A DNA stretch of 14,421 nt from Bacteroidales bacterium (GCA_021443625.1 JABUTP010000004.1:6665-21085), one strand, 5' to 3'. Counted from the stretch's first letter, positions 1 through 6,962 are shown. Translations and numbers: made by a program. The notes: generated by a model from the letters alone, not told the origin.

Positions 1-593
1 TAGGTGTTGCGCACCATGAACTCCTTGAGGATGTCGTTCTGGATGGTACCGGCCATCTCCTCGAGCTTGGCGCCCTGCTCCAGACCGGCAACGATGTAGA
101 ATGCCATGATGGGGAGCACCGCACCGTTCATAGTCATTGAAACGGACATCTTGTTCAGGGGAATCTGGTCGAACAGCACCTTCATATCCTCCACGGAGCA
201 GATGCTTACGCCGGCCTTTCCCACGTCACCCACAACCCTGGGATGGTCCGCATCGTATCCGCGGTGGGTGGCAAGGTCAAACGCCACCGAAAGACCTTTC
301 TGTCCGGAGGCGAGGTTACGACGGTAGAATGCATTGGATTCCTCGGCTGTGGAGAAGCCCGCATACTGGCGGATGGTCCAGGGACGCATCACGTACATTG
401 TCGAATAGGGGCCGCGCAGATACGGAGCAACACCGGCTGCATAGTCAAGGTGCTCCATATTCTCCAGGTCTTTTTCGGTATAGATAGGCTTCACGTCTAT
501 CTTCTCGGCTGTATGCCAAAGTTGTTGCGACGATGCTGCGGCAGTTCCGGCAGCCTTGCCGTCAAGTTTGATATCTTTGAAATCTGGTCTCAT
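1..593 (-). CDS. mutB: methylmalonyl-CoA mutase large (alpha) subunit, N-terminal part
   Basis: This is the first 197 codons of the catalytic subunit of adenosylcobalamin-dependent methylmalonyl-CoA mutase; the rest lies beyond the left edge. The enzyme interconverts succinyl-CoA and (R)-methylmalonyl-CoA in the cytoplasm, which in Bacteroidales feeds propionate formation. The family is recognised from the start of the substrate-binding barrel: [20 protein letters not shown] at residues 60-79, [16 protein letters not shown] at 105-120 and [17 protein letters not shown] at 150-166, all close to the P. shermanii-type alpha subunit. The visible end (KEFMVRNT) is in frame. The B12-binding domain with the cobalt-ligand histidine would be in the missing part. 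It follows mutA by 12 bases, and its ATG has a clear GGAGG ribosome site, which fixes the start. Identification is very secure. Confidence 0.96.
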   Translation of the reverse strand, partial: MRPDFKDIKLDGKAAGTAAASSQQLWHTAEKIDVKPIYTEKDLENMEHLDYAAGVAPYLRGPYSTMYVMRPWTIRQYAGFSTAEESNAFYRRNLASGQKGLSVAFDLATHRGYDADHPRVVGDVGKAGVSICSVEDMKVLFDQIPLNKMSVSMTMNGAVLPIMAFYIVAGLEQGAKLEEMAGTIQNDILKEFMVRNT

Positions 594-608
594 AGTGCTT
601 CCTCCTTA
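594..608 (-). promoter_or_regulatory. Shine-Dalgarno site of mutB overlapping the mutA stop
   Basis: On the minus strand the mutA stop codon runs into AAGGAGG and the mutB ATG follows seven bases later (TAAGGAGGAAGCACTATG). This is a near-perfect anti-SD match. It stands out because the other starts in this window have no comparable site, as is usual in Bacteroidota. It probably supports re-initiation and balanced synthesis of the two mutase subunits; that role is inference. Confidence 0.7.
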
Positions 609-2480
609 CAATTTGGCAATGCCCAGACGATCTTCGTATTCGCGAAGGGTTTCGAGCACATTGCATCTTACGTGGATATAATCTTTAACTCCGGCTTCCT
701 CAAGTTGCGGCCTGCATTCGGGGTCACCTGCCACCACAACGATGGCGCGGCCTCCCACTTTGGCTGCAATCTGGGGAACGGCTTCTGCATATTCGTCATC
801 TGCGGAGCAGGCAACTATAATTTCCGCTCCCGATGCGAGGGCTGCCTCGATGCCTTCGTCAACTGTTGCAAAACGGTTGTTATCCACCACCTTGAAGCCT
901 GCCACTGCAAAGAAGTTGCAGCTGAACTGGGCGCGGGCGCGGCACATTGCGAGATTGCCGAAAGTCAGCATGAATGCCGTGGGGCGCTTGCCGCTGCGGT
1001 CCGTTGCCAGGCGCAGTGCCTCGAAGGGCTGGCTTCCGCGGTAGGTTTCCAGAGGTTCTGCCACCGGCTCGTGGCCGCCGCAGCAGCATTTTGCAGCACC
1101 CTTGGTGACGATTTCGGAAGTGATCTCGTCCGAAGCGGTCTCAAGGAAGTTGGGATACTGGTTGCTGCCGAGTATTGTGTCGCGGCGCTTTGCAATGGCC
1201 TGATCTTTCTTGTTTGCCACATCCTTGATGGCTGCCTGGATGGTGCCGGCCTTGAATGCTGCAACATATCCGCCTTCCGCCTCAACACCCTGGAAGATGG
1301 TCCAGGCGGTGTTCATTATGGAAGAGGTGAGGTTCTCGAGATAGTAGCTGCCTGCCGAAGGATCGACAATCTTGTCGAAATGGGCTTCCTCCTTGAGTAT
1401 CGACTGAACGTTCCTTGCGATACGGTTGGAGAACTCGCCGGGGGCGCGGAATGCGTGGTCAAACGGAAGCACCTCGATGCTGTCCACACCTGCGATGGCG
1501 GCCGACATTGCCTCGGTTGTACCGCGAAGCATGTTCACGTATGCGTCATATACAGTCTGATTCCACTCGGAAGTCACTGCGTGAACGCAAATCTTCTGAG
1601 CCTCGGGGCACTCGACGCCCCAAGCCTTCATTACGTTTGCCCACAGCACGCGGGCGGCGCGGAATTTCGCTATCTCAAAGAAATAGTTGCCGCTGATGGC
1701 GAAGGTGAATTTTATGCGCTTGCCAACCTCTGCGGCAGCGATGCCCCTTTCGGTCATGGCGCTGATGAACTCATTTCCCTGAGCCACCGCATAGCCCAAT
1801 TCCTGGCTTATGCTGGAGCCTGCCGAGTTGAAGAGGGATGCCCCTACACCCACGATGCGGATGAGCGGCCAGTCCTTTACAACTTCAAACTGGGCTGCAA
1901 GCTTGTCATACGAAGTTTCGCAGAAATGTCCCTTTCTGGTGAGGGCGCGCAGAGGGCTGTAGTCGAACGATGCCCTTACGGCGCTCTTGTCGGCACCCTG
2001 ACTCTCGGCGTATTCGACAAAGGCGGACACCAACTCTGCGTGATGTCCGGGGCAGCATCCCGTAAAGTTCACCTCAACGGCAGTGAGGCAGAAGTCTTTG
2101 AGAAGAACTGCCATGGCAGCCTTGTCGAGGCCGTCCTTGGGAACGCGGAATCCAACCGACTGAACTCCTTTCATAAGGGCGTCCAATGCCTGACGGTTAG
2201 CTTCCTCCCCGCCCAGTTCGGCAACGTTCCAATCCTGGCGTACAAGCCACGAATTGTCGGCGCGGGTACCCCTTACAAAGGGGAATTGGCCGGGTTGAGA
2301 CCCAATGTGCTCCAGACCCGAAAGGTCTTCGCGGCGATAATAAGGCCGCACGTTGAAACCCTCTTGGGTGCGCCAAACGAGCTTTTTCTCATAGTCGGCA
2401 CCTTTGAGGTCCTTCTGAATCACCTCTTCCCACTCTGCTGTGGAAACCGGAGGGAATTCAGAGAATAATTTTTCTGTCAT
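606..2480 (-). CDS. mutA: methylmalonyl-CoA mutase small (beta) subunit
   Basis: The 624-residue protein is the non-catalytic partner of the large subunit in the heterodimeric mutase, and its length is normal for the family. The N-terminus has the small-subunit pattern (EFPPVSTAEWEEVIQKDLKG at 8-27, then VWRTQEGFNVRPYYRREDL at 35-53), followed by a TIM-barrel-like region. The last ~130 residues form a B12-binding-like fold (FFAVAGFKVVDNNRFATVDE, IIVACSADDEYAEAVPQIA). The cobalt-ligand DxHxxG motif is absent there, as expected for a beta subunit, which does not bind the cofactor. It lies 44 bases after purE and 12 bases before mutB on the same strand. No Bacteroides-type promoter is obvious in the 44-base gap, so read-through from purE is likely. 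A 741-codon open frame on the opposite strand is a shadow. Confidence 0.95.
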   Translation of the reverse strand: MTEKLFSEFPPVSTAEWEEVIQKDLKGADYEKKLVWRTQEGFNVRPYYRREDLSGLEHIGSQPGQFPFVRGTRADNSWLVRQDWNVAELGGEEANRQALDALMKGVQSVGFRVPKDGLDKAAMAVLLKDFCLTAVEVNFTGCCPGHHAELVSAFVEYAESQGADKSAVRASFDYSPLRALTRKGHFCETSYDKLAAQFEVVKDWPLIRIVGVGASLFNSAGSSISQELGYAVAQGNEFISAMTERGIAAAEVGKRIKFTFAISGNYFFEIAKFRAARVLWANVMKAWGVECPEAQKICVHAVTSEWNQTVYDAYVNMLRGTTEAMSAAIAGVDSIEVLPFDHAFRAPGEFSNRIARNVQSILKEEAHFDKIVDPSAGSYYLENLTSSIMNTAWTIFQGVEAEGGYVAAFKAGTIQAAIKDVANKKDQAIAKRRDTILGSNQYPNFLETASDEITSEIVTKGAAKCCCGGHEPVAEPLETYRGSQPFEALRLATDRSGKRPTAFMLTFGNLAMCRARAQFSCNFFAVAGFKVVDNNRFATVDEGIEAALASGAEIIVACSADDEYAEAVPQIAAKVGGRAIVVVAGDPECRPQLEEAGVKDYIHVRCNVLETLREYEDRLGIAKL

Positions 2481-2524
2481 AATGCGTTTATGTATGTATT
2501 GTTGATTAAGATTCGGGATAAACC

Positions 2525-3037
2525 TCAGTTGGTCTTGTGCTTGTATTCGACCTTGGCCATCTCTTCGTTGGCCTTGACAATCTTCTTCTCCAACCCCTTT
2601 TTGAAAGCGACCATCTTGTCCATAAGGGCGCTGTCGGAAAGGGCCAGAATCTGAAGGGCGAGGATGGCGCCGTTCTTGGCACCGTCAACAGCCATCGTGG
2701 CCACCGGAATGCCGGAAGGCATCTGGAGTATCGAGAGAATGGAGTCGATGCCTTTTATGGAGTTGGACGAATTGACGGGAACCCCTATCACGGGAAGTGG
2801 GGTGGAAGCCGCAATCACACCCGGCAGGTGGGCCGCTCCACCGGCCGCCGCTATTATCACCTTGATGCCGCGCTCCGCTGCGCCTTCTGCAAATTCGGCA
2901 ACCTGGCGGGGCACTCTATGAGCACTTAAAGCGTTGATTTCAAAGGGAATTTCCATTTCGTCGAGAAAATCGGCGGCGGGTTTCATCACCGGGAGGTCCG
3001 ATGTGCTGCCCATAATAATGCTTACAAGAGGTGTCAT
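2525..3037 (-). CDS. purE: 5-(carboxyamino)imidazole ribonucleotide mutase PurE (class I)
   Basis: PurE converts N5-CAIR to CAIR in de novo purine synthesis. The 170-residue product begins MTPLVSIIMGSTSDLPVM, the glycine-rich opening of the family. It carries the catalytic SAHR motif at 38-41 (His40) and GGAAHLPG at 66-73 (His70), and the length is right for a single-domain class I enzyme. Class I PurE normally works with PurK, which is not in the window. The ATG at 3037 is preferred over an upstream in-frame TTG at 3067, because that TTG lies inside the predicted -7 promoter element and the extra residues (MQILLDKSCK) are not PurE-like. It is divergent from hpt-adk and appears to be the first gene of a purE-mutA-mutB transcript, an uncommon pairing of purine and propionate genes. 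Confidence 0.95.
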   Translation of the reverse strand: MTPLVSIIMGSTSDLPVMKPAADFLDEMEIPFEINALSAHRVPRQVAEFAEGAAERGIKVIIAAAGGAAHLPGVIAASTPLPVIGVPVNSSNSIKGIDSILSILQMPSGIPVATMAVDGAKNGAILALQILALSDSALMDKMVAFKKGLEKKIVKANEEMAKVEYKHKTN

Positions 3038-3064
3038 TTTGCAACTTTTGTCCAATAGAATTTG

Positions 3065-3097
3065 CAAAAATAGTGTTAAATTTGCACAAACACAAAA
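3065..3097 (-). promoter_or_regulatory. predicted Bacteroides-type promoter of purE
   Basis: On the minus strand, TTTTG (3097-3093) is followed after exactly 20 bases by TATTTTTG (3072-3065), matching the Bacteroidota sigma-ABfr pattern of TTTG at -33 and TAnnTTTG at -7. The last base of the -7 element is 28 bases upstream of the chosen ATG, giving a leader of roughly 20 bases. The element overlaps the promoter region of the divergent hpt-adk gene. Confidence 0.6.
3077..3084 (+). promoter_or_regulatory. candidate -7 element for hpt-adk
   Basis: TAAATTTG fits the Bacteroidota TAnnTTTG -7 element and ends 22 bases before the hpt ATG. No TTTG lies at the right distance upstream (the nearest are 12 and 26 bases away), so only half of the promoter is supported. 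It sits inside the -33/-7 span of the purE promoter on the other strand. Confidence 0.4.
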
Positions 3098-3105
3098 GCT
3101 TTTAT

Positions 3106-4227
3106 ATGGAGCGCATCAAAATCCGCGACAAGTTTTTTGTCCCCTACATAACCAACCGGCAGATAATGTCCGCAGTGGACAACGTTGCAGAAGAAATCAA
3201 CGCCGATTTTGAAAACAGCGGGGAAGTTCCCATCATTCTCTGCGTGCTCAACGGGGCCATAATCTTCACCGGACACCTGCTTCCCAGGCTAAGGTTCGAG
3301 TGCGAACTCGCCGGCATCCGGGTATCCTCCTACAAGGGGACCGTTTCCACCGGAAACATCCGCGAGGTGCTGGGGCTCACCACCGACATCGCGGGACGCA
3401 CCGTCATCATTGTGGAGGATATAGTTGACACCGGGCAAACCATCTCCAAACTCTGCAAGAATCTCGAAGACCGCGGGGCAAAGGATGTAAGGGTATGCAC
3501 CCTCGCCGTCAAGCCGGACATCTACAGCAACGAACGCAAGCTCGACTATGTGGGGATGGAGGTTGACAGCAAGTACCTTGTGGGATGGGGGTTCGACTAT
3601 GACCAGATGGGGCGCAACCTCGATGCGATATATGTTTTGGACGACAAACCTTTCAATAAAATGAAATACTACGTTTTATTAGGCCCTCCGGGTGCCGGCA
3701 AAGGCACCATGGCCAAGCTCCTGGTTGAGAAACTGGGTTACAGACACGTCTCCACGGGAGACCTTCTCCGCAAAGAAATATCCGCAGGCACTCCCCTCGG
3801 GGCGCAGGCCAAGATTCTCATCGACGGCGGAAATCTTGTTCCCGACGAAATTGTCATCGGAATGATAAGGAATGAGATTGAGAGCAACCCTTCGGCCACC
3901 GGCTTCCTGTTCGACGGGTTCCCCCGCAACGTGGCCCAGGCCAAATCCCTCGACGATATGTTGCAGCAGATGGGACAGAGCGTAACCCGCGCCGTCTGCA
4001 TCTACGTAAGCGACGAAGAGGCGACCCGCCGCATCAAGCGCCGCGCCCTCATCGAAAACCGTATGGACGACACCGACGAGAGCGTCATCGCCAACCGGAT
4101 GCGCACCTATCACGAAATCACCGAGCCGGTAATCAAATTCTACAAGGATTGCGGCAAATACTTTGAAGTCTCGGCCGACAGCACCATCGAAGAGAACTTC
4201 AGGCGGGTATCAAAGGTGATTGACTGA
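3106..4227 (+). CDS. hpt-adk: fused hypoxanthine phosphoribosyltransferase - adenylate kinase
   Basis: A single 373-residue frame contains two complete purine enzymes. Residues 1-185 are a hypoxanthine phosphoribosyltransferase, which makes IMP (and often GMP) from the free base and PRPP. It has the PRPP-binding signature VIIVEDIVDTGQT at 100-112, LNGAIIFTGHLLP at 48-60 and the C-terminal YLVGWGFDYDQMGRNL. Residues 186-373 are an adenylate kinase with the P-loop GPPGAGKGT, STGDLLRKEI, LFDGFPRN and a short LID (RRALIENRMDDTDES), the common bacterial variant without a zinc finger. The two are usually separate neighbouring genes of ~180 and ~190 residues. Here the junction reads DDKPFNK-MKYYVLLG with no stop and no linker. 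The ATG at 3106 is preferred to a GTG at 3031, which would reach back into purE. Sequence error at the junction cannot be excluded. Domain identities are secure; the fusion as a native protein is less so. Confidence 0.9.
   Translation: MERIKIRDKFFVPYITNRQIMSAVDNVAEEINADFENSGEVPIILCVLNGAIIFTGHLLPRLRFECELAGIRVSSYKGTVSTGNIREVLGLTTDIAGRTVIIVEDIVDTGQTISKLCKNLEDRGAKDVRVCTLAVKPDIYSNERKLDYVGMEVDSKYLVGWGFDYDQMGRNLDAIYVLDDKPFNKMKYYVLLGPPGAGKGTMAKLLVEKLGYRHVSTGDLLRKEISAGTPLGAQAKILIDGGNLVPDEIVIGMIRNEIESNPSATGFLFDGFPRNVAQAKSLDDMLQQMGQSVTRAVCIYVSDEEATRRIKRRALIENRMDDTDESVIANRMRTYHEITEPVIKFYKDCGKYFEVSADSTIEENFRRVSKVID
3661..4227 (+). other. adk: adenylate kinase module with a possible independent start
   Basis: The Met at the domain junction is exactly where a free-standing adenylate kinase would begin (MKYYVLLGPPGAGKG), and it would give a normal 188-residue enzyme. 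The AT-rich TTTCAATAAAATG around it resembles a usual Bacteroidota start region. Ribosomes might therefore make a separate Adk from the fused frame. Stops lie just out of frame at the junction: TAA at 3657-3659 and TGA at 3662-3664. Confidence 0.5.
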
Positions 4228-4247
4228 ACGTTGCCCGACGGTAAGCG

Positions 4248-5246
4248 CTAAATCTCCCTGTTCAAGGCGAGCCATATCATATCCTTGAGTTGGGTGATGC
4301 CCTCGCCCGAAACCGAACTTATGAAGATATGTTCCACCCCGGCGGGGATGGTGCGTTCCATTTCGCCTTTCAGTTCCTCGTCCAGCATATCACACTTCGT
4401 GATGGCCAGCAGCCGCTCCTTGTCCAGGAGTTCGGGGTTGTACTGCCTCAATTCGTTGAGCAGAATCTCATAATCGGCGGCAATGTCCTTGCTGTCCGCC
4501 GGCACCATAAAGAGCAGCATGGAGTTGCGCTCGATGTGGCGGAGGAACCGCAGCCCGAGTCCCCTCCCCTCGTGCGCCCCCTCGATGATGCCCGGGATGT
4601 CGGCTATCACAAACGATCGGTCGTCACGGTAAGAGACAATGCCGAGACTCGGTTCAAGCGTAGTGAACGCGTAATCGGCGATTTTGGGCCTCGCCGCCGA
4701 CACCGTCGAAACCAGCGTGGATTTGCCGGCATTGGGAAATCCGACCAGTCCGACGTCGGCCATTATCTTGAGCTCCAGAATATACCATCCTTCCACACCC
4801 GGCTCGCCCGGCTGTGCATAGCGTGGCGTCTGGTTGGTCGCCGTCTTGAAATTGTTGTTGCCCAGGCCGCCGCGGCCGCCCGGCACCAATATCACCTCCT
4901 GCCTGTCCGAAACTATCTCGCAAATCTGCTCGCCGCTCTCGGCATCGCGGGCCACTGTTCCCAACGGCACCTCCAGGATAATATCCTTGCCGTTGGCGCC
5001 GTGGCACAAAGCCCCGCTCCCGCTCTCGCCCGGCTCCGCCTTGACGTGCTTTTTGTAACGAAGGTGTATAAGTGTCCACATCTGCGCATTCCCCCGAAGG
5101 ATAATGTGTCCTCCGCGGCCTCCGTCACCGCCGTCCGGTCCCCCCTTAGGGATATATTTCTCCCTTCTGAGATGGGAACTGCCCGCCCCTCCCGCACCCG
5201 AGGCGCAGAAAATTCGTATGTAATCTATGAAATTGCTGTCTGGCAT
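4248..5246 (-). CDS. obg: Obg family GTPase (ribosome assembly)
   Basis: Obg is an essential GTPase that binds the large ribosomal subunit and is linked to stress signalling. The 332-residue protein has the glycine-rich Obg fold at residues ~5-160 ([43 protein letters not shown]). A Ras-like G domain follows: G1 GFPNAGKS at 169-176, switch/G2 near [13 protein letters not shown]3 DIPG at 216-219, G4 TKCD at 283-286 and G5 SSVSGEG at 310-316. It stops right after the G domain, so the C-terminal extension found in E. coli and B. subtilis is absent. It follows the acyltransferase gene by 30 bases and probably shares its promoter. It converges with hpt-adk, leaving 20 bases between the stops. The start ATG gives the usual [13 protein letters not shown] opening. 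Confidence 0.96.
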   Translation of the reverse strand: MPDSNFIDYIRIFCASGAGGAGSSHLRREKYIPKGGPDGGDGGRGGHIILRGNAQMWTLIHLRYKKHVKAEPGESGSGALCHGANGKDIILEVPLGTVARDAESGEQICEIVSDRQEVILVPGGRGGLGNNNFKTATNQTPRYAQPGEPGVEGWYILELKIMADVGLVGFPNAGKSTLVSTVSAARPKIADYAFTTLEPSLGIVSYRDDRSFVIADIPGIIEGAHEGRGLGLRFLRHIERNSMLLFMVPADSKDIAADYEILLNELRQYNPELLDKERLLAITKCDMLDEELKGEMERTIPAGVEHIFISSVSGEGITQLKDMIWLALNREI

Positions 5247-5276
5247 AAATATCTAATTGACCAAATTCTATAACTG

Positions 5277-5846
5277 TCATTTCACCGCATCGTCGAAGAC
5301 GAACTTTTCGGGATGGAAGCCCTTTATGCCCAAATCCTTGTAATGCTGCTGGAGGCGGATCATGTCGCTGCGCAGGTCATCGGTGAGTTCGAATTTCCCG
5401 CCGCAGGTGACGGTTTTGGTGCCCCAGTCGTAATATCCGGCATATACCGGCACACCGGCCTCACGGGCAATCTTGTGGAATCCGGTTTTCCAGTGCTTGA
5501 CGGGCGAACGTGTCCCTTCAGGTGCAAAACTCCAAAGAAACTCGTCGTTGTTCCGGTAGGCGTCTATCATCTGGCGAACCGCCCCCGCACCGCCTCTTGT
5601 GGTCTCTTCCAAAGGAATTGCCCCCAGTTTCTTGATGATGGGGCCTACTGGCCAGAAGAAAAAGCTCTGTTTGACAAGGATATGGGCCTGCTTGCCGCAG
5701 GCAATGGCATAGAGGGCCGCGATGGGAAAATCCCACACTGTGGTGTGCGGCACTCCCAGAATCAGGGCCTTGGGATCCTGGCAGAACGGCCCCATCTTCC
5801 ACCCGAGTATCTTGCAAAGAATGAATTCAGCGGTTTTCGGTTTCAT
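5277..5846 (-). CDS. PlsC-superfamily acyltransferase (1-acylglycerol-3-phosphate acyltransferase-like)
   Basis: This 189-residue protein belongs to the glycerolipid acyltransferase superfamily, which transfers acyl chains to lysophospholipids or related acceptors at the inner membrane. The catalytic HX4D motif is HTTVWD at 34-39. Block II resembles LGAIPLEETTRGG at 74-86, block III is PEGTRS at 109-114 and a block IV-like segment is GVPVYAGYYD at 131-140. It is shorter than E. coli PlsC (~245 residues) and lacks a strong N-terminal membrane helix. It resembles the small stand-alone acyltransferases of Bacteroidota, so the acceptor cannot be named. It is the first gene of a pair with obg and is divergent from the ribose operon, with a well-matched promoter upstream. 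Confidence 0.85.
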   Translation of the reverse strand: MKPKTAEFILCKILGWKMGPFCQDPKALILGVPHTTVWDFPIAALYAIACGKQAHILVKQSFFFWPVGPIIKKLGAIPLEETTRGGAGAVRQMIDAYRNNDEFLWSFAPEGTRSPVKHWKTGFHKIAREAGVPVYAGYYDWGTKTVTCGGKFELTDDLRSDMIRLQQHYKDLGIKGFHPEKFVFDDAVK

Positions 5847-5874
5847 CGACAGACGGTTTGTTGGTTAGAGTCTG

Positions 5875-5907
5875 CAAACTTACATCATTTGCTCCTAACA
5901 TTCAAAA
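5875..5907 (-). promoter_or_regulatory. predicted promoter of acyltransferase-obg
   Basis: On the minus strand TTTTG (5907-5903) and TAAGTTTG (5882-5875) are separated by exactly 20 bases, a full match to the Bacteroidota -33/-7 consensus. The -7 element ends 29 bases before the ATG at 5846. Confidence 0.65.
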
Positions 5908-5940
5908 TTGACTTTGTCCATTTTTTCTTTTAATTTTGAA
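5901..5940. repeat. inverted repeat spanning the divergent promoter, possible operator
   Basis: TTCAAAATT at 5901-5909 is repeated in reverse complement as AATTTTGAA at 5932-5940, a perfect 9-base match with 22 bases between the arms. The left arm covers the -33 elements of both promoters and the right arm covers the -7 element of the ribokinase promoter. It could be a pair of regulator half-sites. It could also arise simply because the promoter elements themselves resemble each other (TTTTG in both). Confidence 0.35.
5908..5938 (+). promoter_or_regulatory. rbsK: predicted promoter of the ribokinase operon
   Basis: TTG at 5908-5910 and TAATTTTG at 5931-5938 are separated by 20 bases, fitting the Bacteroidota promoter pattern. 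The -33 element abuts that of the divergent acyltransferase promoter, and the -7 element lies inside one arm of a 9-base inverted repeat. Transcription would start near 5943-5946, leaving a leader of ~76 bases. Confidence 0.6.
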
Positions 5941-5956
5941 GTGATTTGCGTCGGTC

Positions 5957-5982
5957 GGCGGCAGGCGGAAGCCCGAGCCGTC
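5957..5982 (+). promoter_or_regulatory. GC-rich leader hairpin with a GGAA tetraloop
   Basis: In the predicted ribokinase leader, GGCGGC (5957-5962) pairs with GCCGTC (5977-5982; one G-U). After a small internal loop (A5963 against 5974-5976), GGC (5964-5966) pairs with GCC (5971-5973), closing a GGAA loop of the GNRA class. No T-tract follows, so it is not a terminator. The next ~35 bases before the ATG are A/C-rich and look unstructured. It may stabilise the mRNA or bind a protein; the role is unknown. Confidence 0.35.
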
Positions 5983-6021
5983 CTCCGGCAAGCCCAACCA
6001 CCATCTAAAACCGATACAACC

Positions 6022-6921
6022 ATGACCAAAAAAATTCTTATCGTAGGAAGTTCCAACACCGACCTCGTAGTCAAGACAGACCATATTCCGGCACCCGGGG
6101 AAACCATTCTGGGTGAGGATTGCATAATGGCGGCCGGAGGCAAGGGCGCCAACCAGGCCGTTGCGGCAGCCCGTCTCGGCGGGGACGTCGCTTTCATTGC
6201 CAGCGTAGGCGACGATATGTTCGGCAAGCAGAGTCTGGATAATTTTGCCAGGGAGAAAATGGACTGCTCCCACATCAAGACAGTACCCGGCGCATCATCC
6301 GGCATCGCCCTCATCTGCGTTGACAAAGATGGGGAGAACAGCATTGTGGTGGCCCCAGGCACCAATTACATGCTAAAACCCGAGGATGTCAGTGAAGACG
6401 TGATTCCAGCTGACGGATTTGTGCTGATGCAGCTTGAAATCCCCATTGAGACCATCGAATCGGTGGCCGCCAAGGCAAAGGCCAAAGGCGCCAAGGTCGT
6501 CCTCAACCCCGCTCCTGCAACCCCGCTCTCGGAAAAGTTGCTGGACGGATTATATATGATTACCCCCAACAGGGGCGAATGCGCCACTCTCACCGGCATT
6601 CCCACCGACACCGACGAAGGGCTTGAGAAGGCGATGTGCCGCTTCCTCGAACTCGGAGTGAAGAACGTGGTGGTCACGCTCGGCTCGAAGGGTTCCTGCT
6701 GGAAGAATGCGGAAGGCTCCGGCAAGGTAGCCACGATGAAAGTGAAGGCAGTGGATACCACCGGTGCGGGCGACACCTTCAACGGCGCTCTCTGCGTGGC
6801 CCTCTCCGAGGGCAAGACTCTGGAAACCGCAGTTGAATTTGCCAGCCGCGCCGCCGCCATCTCGGTTACCCGTATGGGGGCGCAGCCTTCGATTCCTTTC
6901 CGCAGCGAGGTGGAAATGTAA
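6022..6921 (+). CDS. rbsK: ribokinase (PfkB family)
   Basis: Ribokinase phosphorylates D-ribose to ribose 5-phosphate using ATP, in the cytoplasm. The 299-residue length and motifs are typical: MTKKILIVGSSNTDLVV at the N-terminus, the PfkB signature GGKGANQAVAAARLGG at 39-54, GDDMFGKQ at 63-70, LNPAPA at 161-166, TPNRGE at 181-186 and the catalytic/anion-hole DTTGAGDTFNGAL at 245-257 (Asp251 as base). The ATG at 6022 gives the normal N-terminus; an in-frame TTG at 5908 lies inside the promoter and is rejected. It is the first gene of a three-gene operon, 41 bases before a sugar permease and upstream of a nucleoside hydrolase, which points to ribose as the real substrate over other PfkB sugars. 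Confidence 0.93.
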   Translation: MTKKILIVGSSNTDLVVKTDHIPAPGETILGEDCIMAAGGKGANQAVAAARLGGDVAFIASVGDDMFGKQSLDNFAREKMDCSHIKTVPGASSGIALICVDKDGENSIVVAPGTNYMLKPEDVSEDVIPADGFVLMQLEIPIETIESVAAKAKAKGAKVVLNPAPATPLSEKLLDGLYMITPNRGECATLTGIPTDTDEGLEKAMCRFLELGVKNVVVTLGSKGSCWKNAEGSGKVATMKVKAVDTTGAGDTFNGALCVALSEGKTLETAVEFASRAAAISVTRMGAQPSIPFRSEVEM

Positions 6922-6962
6922 CTGAACGGCCGATTTCCGATAATCTTAACACTGACAATATT

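Noticed and set aside
243..2468. 741-codon open frame on the plus strand opposite mutA
   Set aside because: Its product (rich in Cys, His, Gly and Leu, with no known motif) is the antisense image of a certain gene. GC-rich codon use leaves few stops in this frame.
3031..3105. Upstream GTG start extending hpt by 25 residues
   Set aside because: It would begin inside purE and be translated from promoter DNA. The added residues are not part of the phosphoribosyltransferase family.
4231..4244. Small hairpin TTGCC-CGAC-GGTAA between adk and obg as a terminator
   Set aside because: It has only five pairs including one G-U, and no T-run follows on either strand.
4290..5273. 327-codon plus-strand frame opposite obg
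   Set aside because: It is antisense to a complete Obg with all GTPase motifs and has no recognisable domain of its own.
5908..6021. Upstream TTG start extending ribokinase by 38 residues
   Set aside because: The codon overlaps the predicted -33 element, and the extra residues are encoded by promoter and hairpin leader. The PfkB domain starts normally at 6022.
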